64,000 bases of DNA from Ectopseudomonas mendocina (GCF_016008875.1 NZ_JADTQG010000002.1:1-64000), one strand, 5' to 3'. Positions 41,835-54,344 are shown, counted from the first letter of the stretch. The notes: generated by a model from the sequence alone, not told the origin. Made by a program: numbers and translations.

Positions 41835-42974
41835 ATGATCATTTCTGCCTCCACCGACTATCGCGCCGCCGCCGAGCGCAAGCTGCCGCCCTTCCTGTTC
41901 CATTACGCCGATGGCGGTGCCTACGCCGAGCACACCCTGCGCCGTAACGTCGCTGACCTGTCGGATATCGAACTGCGCCAGCGCGTGCTGAAGAACATGT
42001 CCGAACTGGACCTGTCCACCGAGCTGTTCGGCGAGAAGATGGCGATGCCGGTAGGCCTGGCGCCGGTCGGCCTGACCGGGATGTTCGCCCGTCGCGGCGA
42101 GGTGCAGGCAGCCAAGGCGGCAGCGGCCAAGGGTATTCCCTTTACCTTGTCCACCGTGTCGGTATGTCCGATTGAGGAAGTGGCGCCGGCCATCGACCGG
42201 CCCATGTGGTTCCAGCTCTATGTGCTGAAAGATCGCGGCTTCATGAAGAATGCCCTGGAGCGCGCCAAGGCAGCTGGCTGCTCGACCCTGGTGTTCACCG
42301 TGGACATGCCGGTGCCCGGCGCGCGCTACCGCGACGCCCACTCCGGCATGAGCGGCCCGAACGCGGCGCTGCGCCGCATGCTGCAGGCCATGACTCATCC
42401 GCAGTGGGCCTGGGACGTCGGCCTCATGGGCAAGCCGCACGACCTGGGCAACATCTCCGCCTACCGCGGCAATCCCACCGGCCTGGCCGACTACATCGGC
42501 TGGCTGGGCGCCAACTTCGACCCGTCGATTTCCTGGAAAGACCTGGAATGGATCCGTGATTTCTGGGACGGCCCGATGGTGATCAAGGGCATCCTCGACC
42601 CGGAAGACGCGCGAGATGCTGTGACCTTCGGCGCCGACGGCATCATCGTGTCCAACCATGGCGGTCGTCAGCTCGATGGTGTGCTGTCCAGCGCCCGCGC
42701 CTTGCCGGCCATCGCCGACGCGGTCAAGGGCGACCTGAAGATTCTCGCCGACTCCGGCATCCGCACTGGTCTGGACGTGGTGCGCATGATTGCCCTCGGC
42801 GCCGACACCGTGCTGCTTGGCCGCGCCTTCCTCTACGCATTGGCCGCGGCCGGTGGCGCCGGCGTGAGCAACCTGCTCGACCTGATCGAGAAGGAAATGC
42901 GCGTGGCCATGGTGCTCACCGGTGCCAAGTCCATCACCGAGATCACCTCGGATTTGCTGGTAAAGGAGCGCTGA
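41835..42974 (+). CDS. lldD: L-lactate dehydrogenase (FMN, quinone-linked)
   Basis: 379 residues, an alpha-hydroxy-acid oxidase-type TIM barrel. LldD oxidises L-lactate to pyruvate and passes electrons to the respiratory quinones at the inner membrane. FMN/substrate motifs are [14 protein letters not shown], the catalytic histidine in [11 protein letters not shown] (about 272-282), and [18 protein letters not shown]. The ATG at 41835 ([10 protein letters not shown]) has GGATGAG about 6 bases before it. It is followed four bases later by dld. Confidence 0.97.
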   Translation: MIISASTDYRAAAERKLPPFLFHYADGGAYAEHTLRRNVADLSDIELRQRVLKNMSELDLSTELFGEKMAMPVGLAPVGLTGMFARRGEVQAAKAAAAKGIPFTLSTVSVCPIEEVAPAIDRPMWFQLYVLKDRGFMKNALERAKAAGCSTLVFTVDMPVPGARYRDAHSGMSGPNAALRRMLQAMTHPQWAWDVGLMGKPHDLGNISAYRGNPTGLADYIGWLGANFDPSISWKDLEWIRDFWDGPMVIKGILDPEDARDAVTFGADGIIVSNHGGRQLDGVLSSARALPAIADAVKGDLKILADSGIRTGLDVVRMIALGADTVLLGRAFLYALAAAGGAGVSNLLDLIEKEMRVAMVLTGAKSITEITSDLLVKER

Positions 42975-42978
42975 TCCC

Positions 42979-44709
42979 ATGACTGCCGCCGTCACCACCT
43001 CCGTCGCCCGTGACGCCCTGCTGGGGCAGATGCGCCAGATCGTCGGTGCCAGCCACGTGCTGACCGATGAGCAATCGACACGGCGCTTTCGCAAGGGCCA
43101 TCGAACCGGTGAGGGCAATGTGCTGGCGGTGGTACGCCCGGGCTCGCTGCTGGAGCAGTGGCGTATCCTGCAGGCGGCGGTGGCGGCCGATCGCATCGTC
43201 ATTATGCAGGCGGCCAACACCGGCCTGACCGGTGGCTCGACCCCCGATGGCGAGGACTACGACCGCGAGATCGTGCTGATCAGCACCCTGCGCATCACTG
43301 GCGTGCAACTGATCAACGATGGCCAGCAGGTGGTCTGTCTGCCCGGCGCAACCCTGGATCGCCTGGAACAGGCGCTGGCGCCACTGAACCGCGAACCGCA
43401 TTCGGTGATCGGCTCGTCCTGCATCGGCGCCTCGGTACTCGGTGGCATCTGCAACAACTCCGGCGGTGCCCTGGTGCGCCGCGGCCCGGCCTATACCGAG
43501 CTGGCGCTGTATGCGCAGGTGAAGAACGACGGCTCGCTGGAGCTGGTCAACCACCTGGGGATCGAGCTAGGCGACACCCCGGAAGAAATCCTCAGCCGCC
43601 TGCAGAGCGGCGACTACACACCGCAGCAGGTGCACAACGAGGCAACCGCCAAGGCCTCCGATGCGCGCTACGGCGAGCACGTGCGCGATGTCGACGCCGA
43701 CACTCCGGCGCGCTTCAATGCCGACCCTTCGCGCCTGTTCGAGGCCTCCGGCTCGGCCGGCAAGCTGTGCCTGTTCGCCGTGCGCCTGGACACCTTCCCG
43801 AAGGAGCCGAGCACGGTGTTCTACATCGGCAGCAACGATCCGCACGATCTCACCGAAGTGCGCCGTCACCTGCTGGCCAAATTGCCGCGTCTGCCGATTG
43901 CCGGGGAATATATCCACCGCACCGCCTTCGACATCGGTGAGAAGTACGGCAAGGATACCTTCCTGGTGATCGACAAATTCGGCACCGCAAAGGTGCCGGC
44001 CGCCTTCGCCATGAAGAGCCGGGTCGACGGTTTCTTCGAGCGCTTCGGCCTACGCGGAGTGACCGACAAGGTGATCCAGACGCTGATGAATCTCCTGCCC
44101 AGCCACCTGCCGGCGCGCATGCGCGAGTACCGTGACCGCTTCGAGCACCACTTACTGGTGCGGGTGTCCAACGACACCCTGGAGCAGACCCGCGCCTTCC
44201 TCACCGAGTATTTCACCGGTAGCACCAGCGGCGCCTACTTCGAGTGCGACGCCGAGGAGGGGCGCAAGGCCTTCCTGCATCGCTTCGCCATCGCCGGCGC
44301 GGCCATTCGCTACCGCGAGGCACACCGCAGCAGCGTCGAGGACATTCTCGCCCTGGATATCGCCCTGCGCCGCAACGACCGCGACTGGGTCGAGACGCTG
44401 CCGCAGGAGATGGAAGAGCAGATCATCCACAAGCTCTACTACGGGCACTTCTTCTGCCATGTGTTCCATCAGGACTACATCGTCAGGAAGGGCATCGACC
44501 CGATCGAGATGGAGCACCGCATGTGGAAACTGCTGGACGCACGCCGCGCCGAGTACCCGGCCGAGCACAACGTCGGCCACCTGTACGTGGCCAAGCCGGC
44601 GCTGGCCGGCTTCTACCGCGAGTTGGACCCGACCAACACCTTCAACCCTGGCATCGGCCATACCTCGAAGAAGAAGCATTGGGGTGGGTGTTGCGGGCAG
44701 GAGCATTGA
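42979..44709 (+). CDS. dld: Quinone-dependent D-lactate dehydrogenase
   Basis: 576 residues, E. coli Dld-type. The N-terminal FAD-binding domain (VVRPGSLLEQW, QAANTGLTGGSTP, IGSSCIGASVLGGICNNSGG) is followed by a C-terminal membrane-binding domain with LPSHLPARMREYRDRFEHHL, and the tail ends in SKKKHWGGCCGQEH. It oxidises D-lactate to pyruvate at the inner membrane. With LldD it lets the cell use both lactate enantiomers. It is four bases after lldD and is the last gene of the operon. Confidence 0.95.
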   Translation: MTAAVTTSVARDALLGQMRQIVGASHVLTDEQSTRRFRKGHRTGEGNVLAVVRPGSLLEQWRILQAAVAADRIVIMQAANTGLTGGSTPDGEDYDREIVLISTLRITGVQLINDGQQVVCLPGATLDRLEQALAPLNREPHSVIGSSCIGASVLGGICNNSGGALVRRGPAYTELALYAQVKNDGSLELVNHLGIELGDTPEEILSRLQSGDYTPQQVHNEATAKASDARYGEHVRDVDADTPARFNADPSRLFEASGSAGKLCLFAVRLDTFPKEPSTVFYIGSNDPHDLTEVRRHLLAKLPRLPIAGEYIHRTAFDIGEKYGKDTFLVIDKFGTAKVPAAFAMKSRVDGFFERFGLRGVTDKVIQTLMNLLPSHLPARMREYRDRFEHHLLVRVSNDTLEQTRAFLTEYFTGSTSGAYFECDAEEGRKAFLHRFAIAGAAIRYREAHRSSVEDILALDIALRRNDRDWVETLPQEMEEQIIHKLYYGHFFCHVFHQDYIVRKGIDPIEMEHRMWKLLDARRAEYPAEHNVGHLYVAKPALAGFYRELDPTNTFNPGIGHTSKKKHWGGCCGQEH

Positions 44710-44744
44710 GCTGGAATGGCGGTGGACGTACAGAGCTCACAGCT

Positions 44745-44803
44745 GTAAGAGCGAATTTATTCGCGATCGCGGTAATCCCCATCGCGGATAAATCCGCTCC
44801 TAC
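44745..44803. repeat. REP-like palindrome (GTAAGAGCGAATTTAT...ATAAATCCGCTCCTAC)
   Basis: 16-base imperfect arms flank TCGCGATCGCGG and ATCGCGG. It is the same family as 22846-22915. It lies between convergent dld and clpB, at the point where, from memory, synteny with the PA4735-PA4772 region ends. Confidence 0.8.
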
Positions 44804-44828
44804 ACGAAATCGTGCAACCTGAAACACA

Positions 44829-44853
44829 AAGGCCCGCCAAATTGGCGGGCCTT
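44829..44853. terminator. Terminator shared by clpB and dld
   Basis: Arms AAGGCCCGCC and GGCGGGCCTT with a 5-base loop, 19 bases past the clpB stop. TTTGTG follows on the minus strand. Confidence 0.8.
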
Positions 44854-44872
44854 GCGTTTACGCGGCAAGCGA

Positions 44873-47437
<2,565 letters not shown>

Positions 47438-47505
47438 ATGTCCTTCCTCCAGAATGGCGGGCCGGGACTACCTCCCCGAAAACCGATACCCGCCGAGATG
47501 AAGAC

Positions 47506-47534
47506 TAGATAAGGACGATTACGCCGTATTCAAG
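47506..47534 (-). promoter_or_regulatory. Sigma-32 heat-shock promoter of clpB
   Basis: Minus strand: CTTGAAT, 13-base spacer, CCTTATCTA, 69 bases before the clpB start. It fits the RpoH consensus. Confidence 0.75.
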
Positions 47535-47554
47535 AGACGACGAGTTGACCCAGA

Positions 47555-48259
47555 TCAGCGCCAGATCACCTGCTGCTCCAGCGGAAAACGCAGGCGAGGG
47601 TTGTACACGCCCTTCTCGCCCTGGCGCCCGACGGCCAGGAGCATGATCGGAATGGCCTGGCGCGGAATGTCCAGCACGCGGCGCAAACGCACTTCATCGA
47701 AACCTTCCATCGGACAGGTGGCATAGCCATGACTCTGGAAAGCGAGCATCAGATTTTCGGCAGCCAGCGCAGTGGACTTCACCGCCCACAGGCGCATATC
47801 GGCCTTGCTGTTGGGCTTGCGCATCAGAGGCTTGCGCAAGGCCATCAGACGCACCAACTGACGCTTGAACAGTCCCAGCAGGCCCAACGGCCCCTGGTTG
47901 TACTGGAACGGCGCAGTCTTGCTGTAGAAGCTGCGAATGCGCGCCGGCACTTGCGCTTCGGGCCAATAGTCGATGACGTTGCGGCAGGCCTGACGCCAGG
48001 TATCCGGGCGCGCCAGCACGGCGATGATCAGGGGCGCACGGGCGGCGTTCTGGCTCATGCACACCGGGTGCAACTGCGCCAGCAGCCCCGCATCGCGAAT
48101 CACCTGAAAGCTCCAGGGCTGCAGGTTGCAGGAGTTCGGCGCCAGCACGGCCAGCTCCAGGCAATCGCGAATCACCGTCTCAGGTACCGGTTCGGTAGTG
48201 AAGCGGCGTACCGCGCGGCGGCTTTCGATCAGCGCACGCAGTTCGGCCGGTGAAGCCAT
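47555..48259 (-). CDS. Nitroreductase family protein
   Basis: 234 residues, an FMN-dependent NAD(P)H oxidoreductase fold. It begins with the family signature LIESRRAVRRFTTEPVP; LAPNSCNLQPWSFQVIRD gives the FMN phosphate contacts, and NLMLAFQSHGYATCPMEGFDE the dimer/FMN segment. The substrate is unknown. The ATG at 48259 has no good Shine-Dalgarno. A better one (CAGGAG) precedes an out-of-frame ATG at 48292 that opens only 20 codons, so the start is uncertain and a leader ORF is possible. Confidence 0.85.
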   Translation of the reverse strand: MASPAELRALIESRRAVRRFTTEPVPETVIRDCLELAVLAPNSCNLQPWSFQVIRDAGLLAQLHPVCMSQNAARAPLIIAVLARPDTWRQACRNVIDYWPEAQVPARIRSFYSKTAPFQYNQGPLGLLGLFKRQLVRLMALRKPLMRKPNSKADMRLWAVKSTALAAENLMLAFQSHGYATCPMEGFDEVRLRRVLDIPRQAIPIMLLAVGRQGEKGVYNPRLRFPLEQQVIWR

Positions 48260-48423
48260 GGCGGGCGTTGCTCGTGGGGAAAGCTGGTCATGGGCGCACT
48301 CCTGGGCAGTCGCCCGATTAAGCAACCGGGCGGCTCTGCGAACAAGAGTACGGGAGGAAACGGCCGTGGATTTGGCCGATTAGCCTCACCTGCGCCTCGG
48401 ATCGAGAACGCAGGAGCCAGGAC

Positions 48424-48909
48424 CTAAAGGCCGAGTGCCTTTTCGATGGCCTGGACCAGCGCCGGATCGTCCGGCGTGGTGCGCGGCGAGAAACGCGCCA
48501 GCACGCGGCCGTCCTGGCCGACCAGGAACTTCTCGAAGTTCCAGGTGATTTCGCCGGGGAACTCCGCGCCCTCGCCCGCCAGCAGGCGATACAGCGGGTG
48601 GCGACCGGGGCCGTTGACCTCCAGCTTGCTACCCAGCGGGAAGGTCACACCATAGTTGAGGCTGCAGAACGAACGGATTTCGTCCTCGCTGCCGGGCTCC
48701 TGGCCGGCGAACTGATTGCAGGGCACGCCGAGCACGGTGAAGCCGTTGCCTTTGTATTGCTGATAGAGCTTTTCCAGCCCGGCGTACTGAGGCGTCAAAC
48801 CGCACTTGGAGGCGACATTGACCACCAGCACCACCTGGCCCTTGTAAGGCGCCAACGGCAGTTCCTGGCCATCCAGCGCACGCAGATTGAGATCGTGAAA
48901 GGCACTCAT
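48424..48909 (-). CDS. Glutathione peroxidase family thiol peroxidase
   Basis: 161 residues, thioredoxin-fold peroxidase that reduces hydroperoxides. The active site is NVASKCGLTPQY with cysteine in place of selenocysteine, and the catalytic Gln/Trp are in CNQFAGQEPG and TWNFEKFLVG. The second cysteine at CNQF suggests a thioredoxin-dependent mechanism, as in bacterial BtuE-type enzymes. The ATG at 48909 is chosen by homology (MSAFHDLNLRALDG). From memory it equals PA0838, next to slyD, as here. Confidence 0.93.
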   Translation of the reverse strand: MSAFHDLNLRALDGQELPLAPYKGQVVLVVNVASKCGLTPQYAGLEKLYQQYKGNGFTVLGVPCNQFAGQEPGSEDEIRSFCSLNYGVTFPLGSKLEVNGPGRHPLYRLLAGEGAEFPGEITWNFEKFLVGQDGRVLARFSPRTTPDDPALVQAIEKALGL

Positions 48910-48994
48910 GACGAACTTCCTCAGCGAATTCAGTGCAGCGGGCGCAACGCCCGGTAATCCTAGAGGCGGCTCGATCAGGCAAGCCGCCATGCGT

Positions 48995-49018
48995 GAAAAA
49001 GGCGCCCTGAGGCGCCTT
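48995..49018 (-). terminator. Terminator of slyD
   Basis: Arms AAGGCGCC and GGCGCCTT with a 4-base loop, then TTTTTCA on the minus strand, 75 bases after the slyD stop. Confidence 0.85.
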
Positions 49019-49093
49019 AATCACAAACTTGAGCTTAGCAGCGGTTGACCCGGTAGGTACGACCGCAAGTCGCCTGACCGGCAACTCGCCCTG

Positions 49094-49579
49094 TCAGTGG
49101 TGGTGACCACCTTCGCCGTGGATGTGACCGTGAGCCACTTCCTCTTCGCTGGCGTCACGCACGCTGACGACCTTGACCTTGAAGTTCAGGCGCTGGCCAG
49201 CCAGCGGGTGGTTGCCGTCGACGGTCACGTCGTCGCCGTCGATATCACGAATGGTGACGATCTGCATGCTACCGTCCGGGCCGGAAGCGTGGAACTGCAT
49301 GCCCACTTCCAGGGTGTCGACGCCTTCGAACATGGCGCGGCTCAGGGTAGCGACCAGCTCGGCGCTGTATTCGCCGTAGGCTTCTTCCGGCTCGACGGAG
49401 ACTTCGACGTCGTCACCGGCCTTCTTGCCGGCCAGGGCCTTTTCCAGGCCGGCGATGATGTTGCCGGCACCATGCAGATAAACCAGCGGCGCGCCGCCAG
49501 CGGAGCTGTCGATCACCTCACCGGCATCGTTGGTCAGGGTATAGTCGATGGAGACGGCCTTGTTGGCGGCGATCAGCAT
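49094..49579 (-). CDS. slyD: FKBP-type peptidyl-prolyl isomerase SlyD
   Basis: 161 residues. The FKBP domain is split by the insert-in-flap chaperone domain: MLIAANKAVSIDYTLTNDAG, GAGNIIAGLEKALAGKKAGD, and GNHPLAGQRLNFKVKV. The C-terminus is histidine-rich (AHGHIHGEGGHHH), a short nickel-binding tail compared with the E. coli protein. It assists folding and nickel delivery. The ATG at 49579 is the homology-supported start; the TTG 36 bases earlier is rejected. Confidence 0.96.
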   Translation of the reverse strand: MLIAANKAVSIDYTLTNDAGEVIDSSAGGAPLVYLHGAGNIIAGLEKALAGKKAGDDVEVSVEPEEAYGEYSAELVATLSRAMFEGVDTLEVGMQFHASGPDGSMQIVTIRDIDGDDVTVDGNHPLAGQRLNFKVKVVSVRDASEEEVAHGHIHGEGGHHH

Positions 49580-49665
49580 GGGGAGACCTTTTGCGAAAGA
49601 TAAATGAACGACCAAGTCTAACCAAGGCCAGCCGGGATTGCGACCCGAGCCCGGACAAACGGGTC

Positions 49666-49875
49666 GTGCGAATCCTTGATTTTCGTCAGGACGAGCACGG
49701 CGACTGGGTGGCAGTCTTATCTTGTGGCCATACTCAGCATGTGCGTCACCGACCGCCCTGGCAGAATCGGCCCTGGGTACTCGATCCCGGGCAGCGCCAG
49801 GCCAGGCAGGGTAGTTTCTTCCCCTGCGGCTGGTGCGCCCTGGATCGGTCGCACGATGACTTCAAGGAAGCTTAA
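49666..49875 (+). CDS. DUF3565 small cysteine/histidine protein
   Basis: 69 residues from a GTG at 49666, or 94 from a TTG at 49591. The TTG has a strong GGGGAG site five bases upstream, but the extra residues show no family similarity. The domain has SCGHTQHVRHRPPWQNRPWV and, after a linker, FFPCGWC: a Cys-His...Cys-x2-Cys arrangement that could bind a metal, probably zinc. The function is unknown. Its stop codon touches the ackA ATG (TAAATG), so it is coupled to acetate kinase. It is divergent from slyD. Confidence 0.75.
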   Translation: MRILDFRQDEHGDWVAVLSCGHTQHVRHRPPWQNRPWVLDPGQRQARQGSFFPCGWCALDRSHDDFKEA

Positions 49876-51060
49876 ATGTCTGCACGCAACATTCTGGTGA
49901 TCAACTGCGGCAGTTCGTCGATCAAGTTCGCCCTGGTCAACGAAGCGCAGGAAACCTTCATGCTCAGCGGCCTGGCCGAACGCCTGGGCAGCCCCGAGGC
50001 GGTGCTGCACTGGCAACAGGGCGAACACAAGGACAGCCTGGTGCTGCCAGGCGCCGACCATCGCCTGGCCCTGTCTCATCTGCTGCCCATCGTGCAGCAG
50101 GCCGCCGCCGGCGAGCTGCACGGCATTGGCCATCGCGTGGTGCATGGCGGCGAACATTTCTCCGGCGCCACGCGCCTGGATGCCGCCAGCCTGCAGGCGA
50201 TCCGTCGTATCGCGCCACTGGCGCCGCTACACAATCCGGCCAACCTGCAGGGCATCGAAGCGGCGATGAAGCTGTTCCCCGACCTGGTGCAGGTGGCCGT
50301 ATTCGACACCGCCTTCCACCAGAGCCTGCCCGAGCACGCCTACCGCTACGCCGTGCCGCAGGCGCTCTACGCCGAACACGGCGTGCGTCGCTACGGTTTC
50401 CACGGTACCAGTCATCGCTACGTCAGCTGCCAGGCCGCACAAATGAGCGGCCTGGCATTCGACGCCAGCAGCTGGCTGGTCGCACATCTGGGCAATGGCA
50501 GCTCCACCTGCGCCGTGGAGAACGGCCACAGCCGCGACACCAGCATGGGCCTGACACCGCTGGAAGGCCTGGTGATGGGCACGCGCAGCGGCGATGTCGA
50601 CCCCAACTTGCACAGCCATCTGTCGCGCACTCTGGGCTGGAGCCTGGAGCAGATCGACAGCATGCTCAACAAGGACAGCGGCCTGCTCGGCCTGTCCGGC
50701 CTGTCCAACGACATGCGTACCCTGGAGCAGGCGCGCGATCAGGGACACATCGGCGCCAGCCTGGCTATCGAGGTGTTTTGCTACCGCCTGGCCAAATCAC
50801 TGGCCTCGATGAGCTGCGCACTGCGTCGCCTCGACGGGCTGATCTTCACCGGCGGTATCGGCGAGAACTCGGCGCTGATTCGCAGCAAGACGCTCGACCA
50901 CGTGAGCCTGCTCGGCCTGAAACTCGATGCCGAGGCCAACGCCCGTTGCGTGCGTGGCGTCGCGGGTGCGATCCACGCCGACGGTCATACCCGCGTGTTG
51001 GTGGTGCCGACCAACGAAGAGCGGCAGATCGCCCTCGATACCCTTGCCCTGCTCGACTGA
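49876..51060 (+). CDS. ackA: Acetate kinase
   Basis: 394 residues, standard length. It interconverts acetyl phosphate + ADP and acetate + ATP. ASKHA-fold motifs are [28 protein letters not shown], and FHGTSHRYV, with GNGSST and [14 protein letters not shown] later. It lies nine bases before pta. The pair allows acetate excretion/uptake and, in pseudomonads, anaerobic pyruvate fermentation, which fits the lactate genes nearby. Confidence 0.98.
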   Translation: MSARNILVINCGSSSIKFALVNEAQETFMLSGLAERLGSPEAVLHWQQGEHKDSLVLPGADHRLALSHLLPIVQQAAAGELHGIGHRVVHGGEHFSGATRLDAASLQAIRRIAPLAPLHNPANLQGIEAAMKLFPDLVQVAVFDTAFHQSLPEHAYRYAVPQALYAEHGVRRYGFHGTSHRYVSCQAAQMSGLAFDASSWLVAHLGNGSSTCAVENGHSRDTSMGLTPLEGLVMGTRSGDVDPNLHSHLSRTLGWSLEQIDSMLNKDSGLLGLSGLSNDMRTLEQARDQGHIGASLAIEVFCYRLAKSLASMSCALRRLDGLIFTGGIGENSALIRSKTLDHVSLLGLKLDAEANARCVRGVAGAIHADGHTRVLVVPTNEERQIALDTLALLD

Positions 51061-51069
51061 GGTTTATTC

Positions 51070-53163
51070 ATGCATACCTTCTTCATCGCCCCCACCGGTT
51101 TCGGTGTCGGTCTTACCTCAATCAGCCTGGGGCTGGTCGGCGCACTGGAGCGCAGCGGCCTCAAGGTCGGTTTCTTCAAGCCCATCGCCCAGCCGCATGC
51201 GGGCGACCTCGGCCCGGAGCGCTCCAGCGAACTGGTCGCGCGCACCCATGGTCTGAACTCGCCCAAGCCGCTGCCGCTCAGCCATGTCGAGCGCATGCTC
51301 GGCGACGGCCAGCTGGATGAATTGCTGGAAGAGATCATCAGCCTCTACCAGCAGGCTGCCGTGGACAAGGACGTGGTCATCGTCGAAGGCATGGTGCCAA
51401 CGCGCCACGCCAGCTACGCCGCACGGGTCAACTTCCACCTGGCCAAGAGCCTGGACGCCGACGTGATCCTGGTCAGCGCACCGGAAGACGAAAGCCTCAC
51501 AGAACTGTCCGACCGCATCGAAATCCAGGCGCAGTTGTTCGGCGGCCCGAAGGACCCGAAGGTGCTCGGTGTGATCCTCAACAAGGTGCGTAGCGAGGAT
51601 GGCATCGAAGCCTTCGCCGAACGCCTGGAAGGTTTTTCGCCACTGATCAAGACCGAGAACTTCCGCCTGCTGGGCTGCATTCCCTGGCAGGAAGAACTGA
51701 ACGCGCCGCGCACCAAGGACATCGCCGAGCTGCTTGGCGCACGCATCCTCAACGCCGGTGACTACGAGCAACGGCGCATGATGAAGATCGTGCTCTGTGC
51801 CCGCGCCGTGGCCAACAGCGTGCAGTTGCTCAAGCCCGGCACCCTGGTGGTGACGCCGGGTGATCGCGACGACATCATTCTCTCCGCCAGCCTGGCGGCG
51901 ATGAATGGCGTGCCCCTGGCCGGCCTGCTGCTGTGCAGCGATTTCGCCCCGGATCCACGCATCATGGAATTATGTCAGGGCGCTCTGGCCAGCGGCCTGC
52001 CGGTGATGACGGTGAGCACCGGCTCCTATGACACGGCCACCAACCTCAACCGTTTGAACAAGGAAATCCCGCTGGATGACCGCGAGCGTGCGAGCAAGGT
52101 CTCCGACTTCGTCGCCGGCCATATCGACCATGACTGGCTGGCCAACCGCTGCGGCACGCCGCGCGAGCTGCGCCTGTCGCCGCCGGCCTTCCGTTATCAA
52201 CTGGTGCAACGAGCCAAGGCCGCGGCCAAGCGCATCGTCCTGCCCGAAGGCAGCGAACCGCGTACCGTGCAGGCGGCAGCCATCTGCCAGGCCCGCGGCA
52301 TCGCCCGCTGCGTGCTGTTGGCCAAGCCGGAAGAGGTGCACGCAGTCGCCCGGGCACAGGGTATCGAGCTGCCGGAAGGCCTGGAAATTCTCGATCCGGA
52401 CCTGATTCGCGGTCGCTACGTCGAGCCGATGGTCGAGTTGCGCAAGGGCAAAGGCCTCAACGCGCCGATGGCCGAGGCGCAACTGGAAGACACCGTGGTG
52501 CTCGGCACCATGATGCTGGCGCTGGATGAAGTGGACGGCCTGGTTTCCGGCGCAATCCATACAACGGCCAATACCATTCGCCCGGCGCTGCAGCTGATCA
52601 AGACCGCACCGGGTTACAATCTGGTTTCCTCGGTGTTCTTCATGCTGCTGCCGGACCAGGTGCTGGTCTACGGTGATTGTGCCGTGAACCCGGACCCGAA
52701 TGCCGAGCAACTGGCCGAGATCGCCCTGCAGAGCGCCAACTCGGCACTGGCCTTCGGCATCCCGCCGCGCGTGGCCATGCTCAGCTACTCCACCGGCGAC
52801 TCCGGTAGCGGCGAGGAAGTGGAAAAGGTACGCGCCGCTACCCGCCTGGCCCGCGAGAAGCGCCCGGATCTCTTGCTCGACGGCCCGCTGCAGTACGACG
52901 CCGCCGCCATCGAAAGCGTCGGCCGGCAGAAGGCGCCCAACAGCCCGGTGGCCGGCCGCGCCACGGTGTTCGTGTTCCCTGACCTGAATACCGGCAACAC
53001 TACCTACAAAGCCGTACAGCGTAGCGCCGACTGCATCAGTGTCGGCCCGATGCTGCAGGGCCTGCGCAAACCGGTGAACGATCTGTCGCGCGGTGCCCTG
53101 GTCGACGATATCGTCTACACCATCGCCCTCACCGCGATCCAGGCAGCCGACTTGCCGAGCTGA
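51070..53163 (+). CDS. pta: Phosphate acetyltransferase (long, three-domain form)
   Basis: 697 residues. Pta converts acetyl-CoA + phosphate to acetyl phosphate. The N-terminal P-loop-like domain (FIAPTGFGVGLTSISLGLVG, residues 1 to about 220) and the DRTGG regulatory domain (about 220-350) precede the catalytic domain from about 373 (KRIVLPEGSEPRTVQAA). C-terminal motifs are GAIHTTANTIRPALQ, SVFFMLLP and FPDLNTGNTTYKAVQ. It forms an operon with ackA. A palindromic repeat follows. Confidence 0.98.
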   Translation: MHTFFIAPTGFGVGLTSISLGLVGALERSGLKVGFFKPIAQPHAGDLGPERSSELVARTHGLNSPKPLPLSHVERMLGDGQLDELLEEIISLYQQAAVDKDVVIVEGMVPTRHASYAARVNFHLAKSLDADVILVSAPEDESLTELSDRIEIQAQLFGGPKDPKVLGVILNKVRSEDGIEAFAERLEGFSPLIKTENFRLLGCIPWQEELNAPRTKDIAELLGARILNAGDYEQRRMMKIVLCARAVANSVQLLKPGTLVVTPGDRDDIILSASLAAMNGVPLAGLLLCSDFAPDPRIMELCQGALASGLPVMTVSTGSYDTATNLNRLNKEIPLDDRERASKVSDFVAGHIDHDWLANRCGTPRELRLSPPAFRYQLVQRAKAAAKRIVLPEGSEPRTVQAAAICQARGIARCVLLAKPEEVHAVARAQGIELPEGLEILDPDLIRGRYVEPMVELRKGKGLNAPMAEAQLEDTVVLGTMMLALDEVDGLVSGAIHTTANTIRPALQLIKTAPGYNLVSSVFFMLLPDQVLVYGDCAVNPDPNAEQLAEIALQSANSALAFGIPPRVAMLSYSTGDSGSGEEVEKVRAATRLAREKRPDLLLDGPLQYDAAAIESVGRQKAPNSPVAGRATVFVFPDLNTGNTTYKAVQRSADCISVGPMLQGLRKPVNDLSRGALVDDIVYTIALTAIQAADLPS

Positions 53164-53177
53164 GATCAAGCGGCCGG

Positions 53178-53250
53178 CAACAGGGATGCAATCGGTCCGG
53201 AGGCAACCTGGGAGCGCTGGGCCAGCCTTCCCAGGATTGCATCCGGCTAG
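53178..53250. repeat. Palindromic repeat, GGATTGCATCCGG family
   Basis: Arms AGGGATGCAATC and GGATTGCATCCGGCTAG; outer sequences pair less well. Third copy of the family at 1018-1080, just after pta. The remainder of the 284-base pta to acyltransferase gap shows no gene. Confidence 0.65.
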
Positions 53251-53447
53251 GGTTTGGGCTTTTGCGACTACCGGAACCGGATGGTCAACACTGGCACTTG
53301 CAGGTCAGTGCACAAGCGTTAACCTTGGCGCCGAACCAGCTTGTTGCACGGACGCCGCAGCTCTTTCGACCGATACGGGGCACAGAGAAAGCCCCATTCT
53401 CAGGCTGCCCGCCGGGCGTGCAGCCTGCCTACGGAGGCGTTCGCCCG

Positions 53448-54344
53448 ATGCTGCACTTTCTTCCCGCGCCGCTGCGCGGCCTGATTGCGAGCCTGCTACT
53501 GGCTCTGAACACGCTGTTCTGGTGCTGGCCGCTGTTCTTCGTCGCCCTGCTCAAGTTGCTGCTGCCCTTCGCACCCGCCCAGCGTGCGTTGCGCTTCATC
53601 ATGCATGGCATCGCGGAAAGCTGGATCGACGTGAACAAGTTCTGGATGCGCCTAGTCGGCCATATCGACTGGAACGTCCAGGGCCTGGAACGCTTCGATA
53701 CACGCCACTCCTACCTGGTGACCAGCAATCACCAGAGCTGGGTGGACATCCTGGTGCTGCAGTACCAGCTCAACCGACGCATGCCGCTGCTGAAGTTCTT
53801 CCTCAAGCAGGAGCTGATCTGGGTGCCGGTGATCGGCCTGTGCTGGTGGGCACTGGAGTTTCCCTTCATGAAGCGCTTCAGCAAGGAATACCTGGCCAAG
53901 TACCCGGAAAAGCGCGGCCAGGACCTGGCCACCACGCGCCGTGCCTGCGCGCGTTACAAGAGCAACCCGGTAGCGGTGTTCAACTTCCTCGAAGGCACGC
54001 GACTGACCCCGGCCAAGCATGCGCAGCAGCAGTCACCGTTCCAGCACCTGCTGAAACCCAAGGCTGGCGGCATCGCCTTCGTGCTCGATGCGATGGGCGA
54101 GCAACTGCACGCCATCGTCAACGTCACCATCCACTACCCGCATGGCGTGCCGGGCTTCTGGGACCTGCTCTGCGGCCGTCTGGATGCCGTGCAGGTGAAC
54201 TTCAGGCAGGTCGACATTCCCCGCGAATTCATCGGTCGCAACTACGATCAGGACAGCGACTACCGTCTGGCCTTCCAGCAGTGGGTCAACCGCCTGTGGG
54301 AAGAGAAGGACGCCGAGCTCGCCAGCCTGCACCGACAAGCCTGA
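53448..54344 (+). CDS. PlsC-type membrane acyltransferase (YihG-like)
   Basis: 298 residues. An N-terminal membrane helix (LIASLLLALNTLFWCWPLFF) is followed by the acyltransferase core: motif I NHQSWVD (HX4D) near residue 93, motif III FLEGTR near 182, and a downstream proline-containing block NVTIHYPHGVPG. Such enzymes acylate lysophosphatidic acid or related lipids; the E. coli YihG subgroup is closest by pattern. The ATG at 53448 follows GGAGG by 10 bases. From memory it equals PA0834, next to pta. Confidence 0.88.
   Translation: MLHFLPAPLRGLIASLLLALNTLFWCWPLFFVALLKLLLPFAPAQRALRFIMHGIAESWIDVNKFWMRLVGHIDWNVQGLERFDTRHSYLVTSNHQSWVDILVLQYQLNRRMPLLKFFLKQELIWVPVIGLCWWALEFPFMKRFSKEYLAKYPEKRGQDLATTRRACARYKSNPVAVFNFLEGTRLTPAKHAQQQSPFQHLLKPKAGGIAFVLDAMGEQLHAIVNVTIHYPHGVPGFWDLLCGRLDAVQVNFRQVDIPREFIGRNYDQDSDYRLAFQQWVNRLWEEKDAELASLHRQA

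Noticed and set aside
44745..44803. Insertion sequence or genomic island boundary
   Set aside because: No transposase, no direct repeats and no change in codon usage nearby; it is a short REP-like palindrome.
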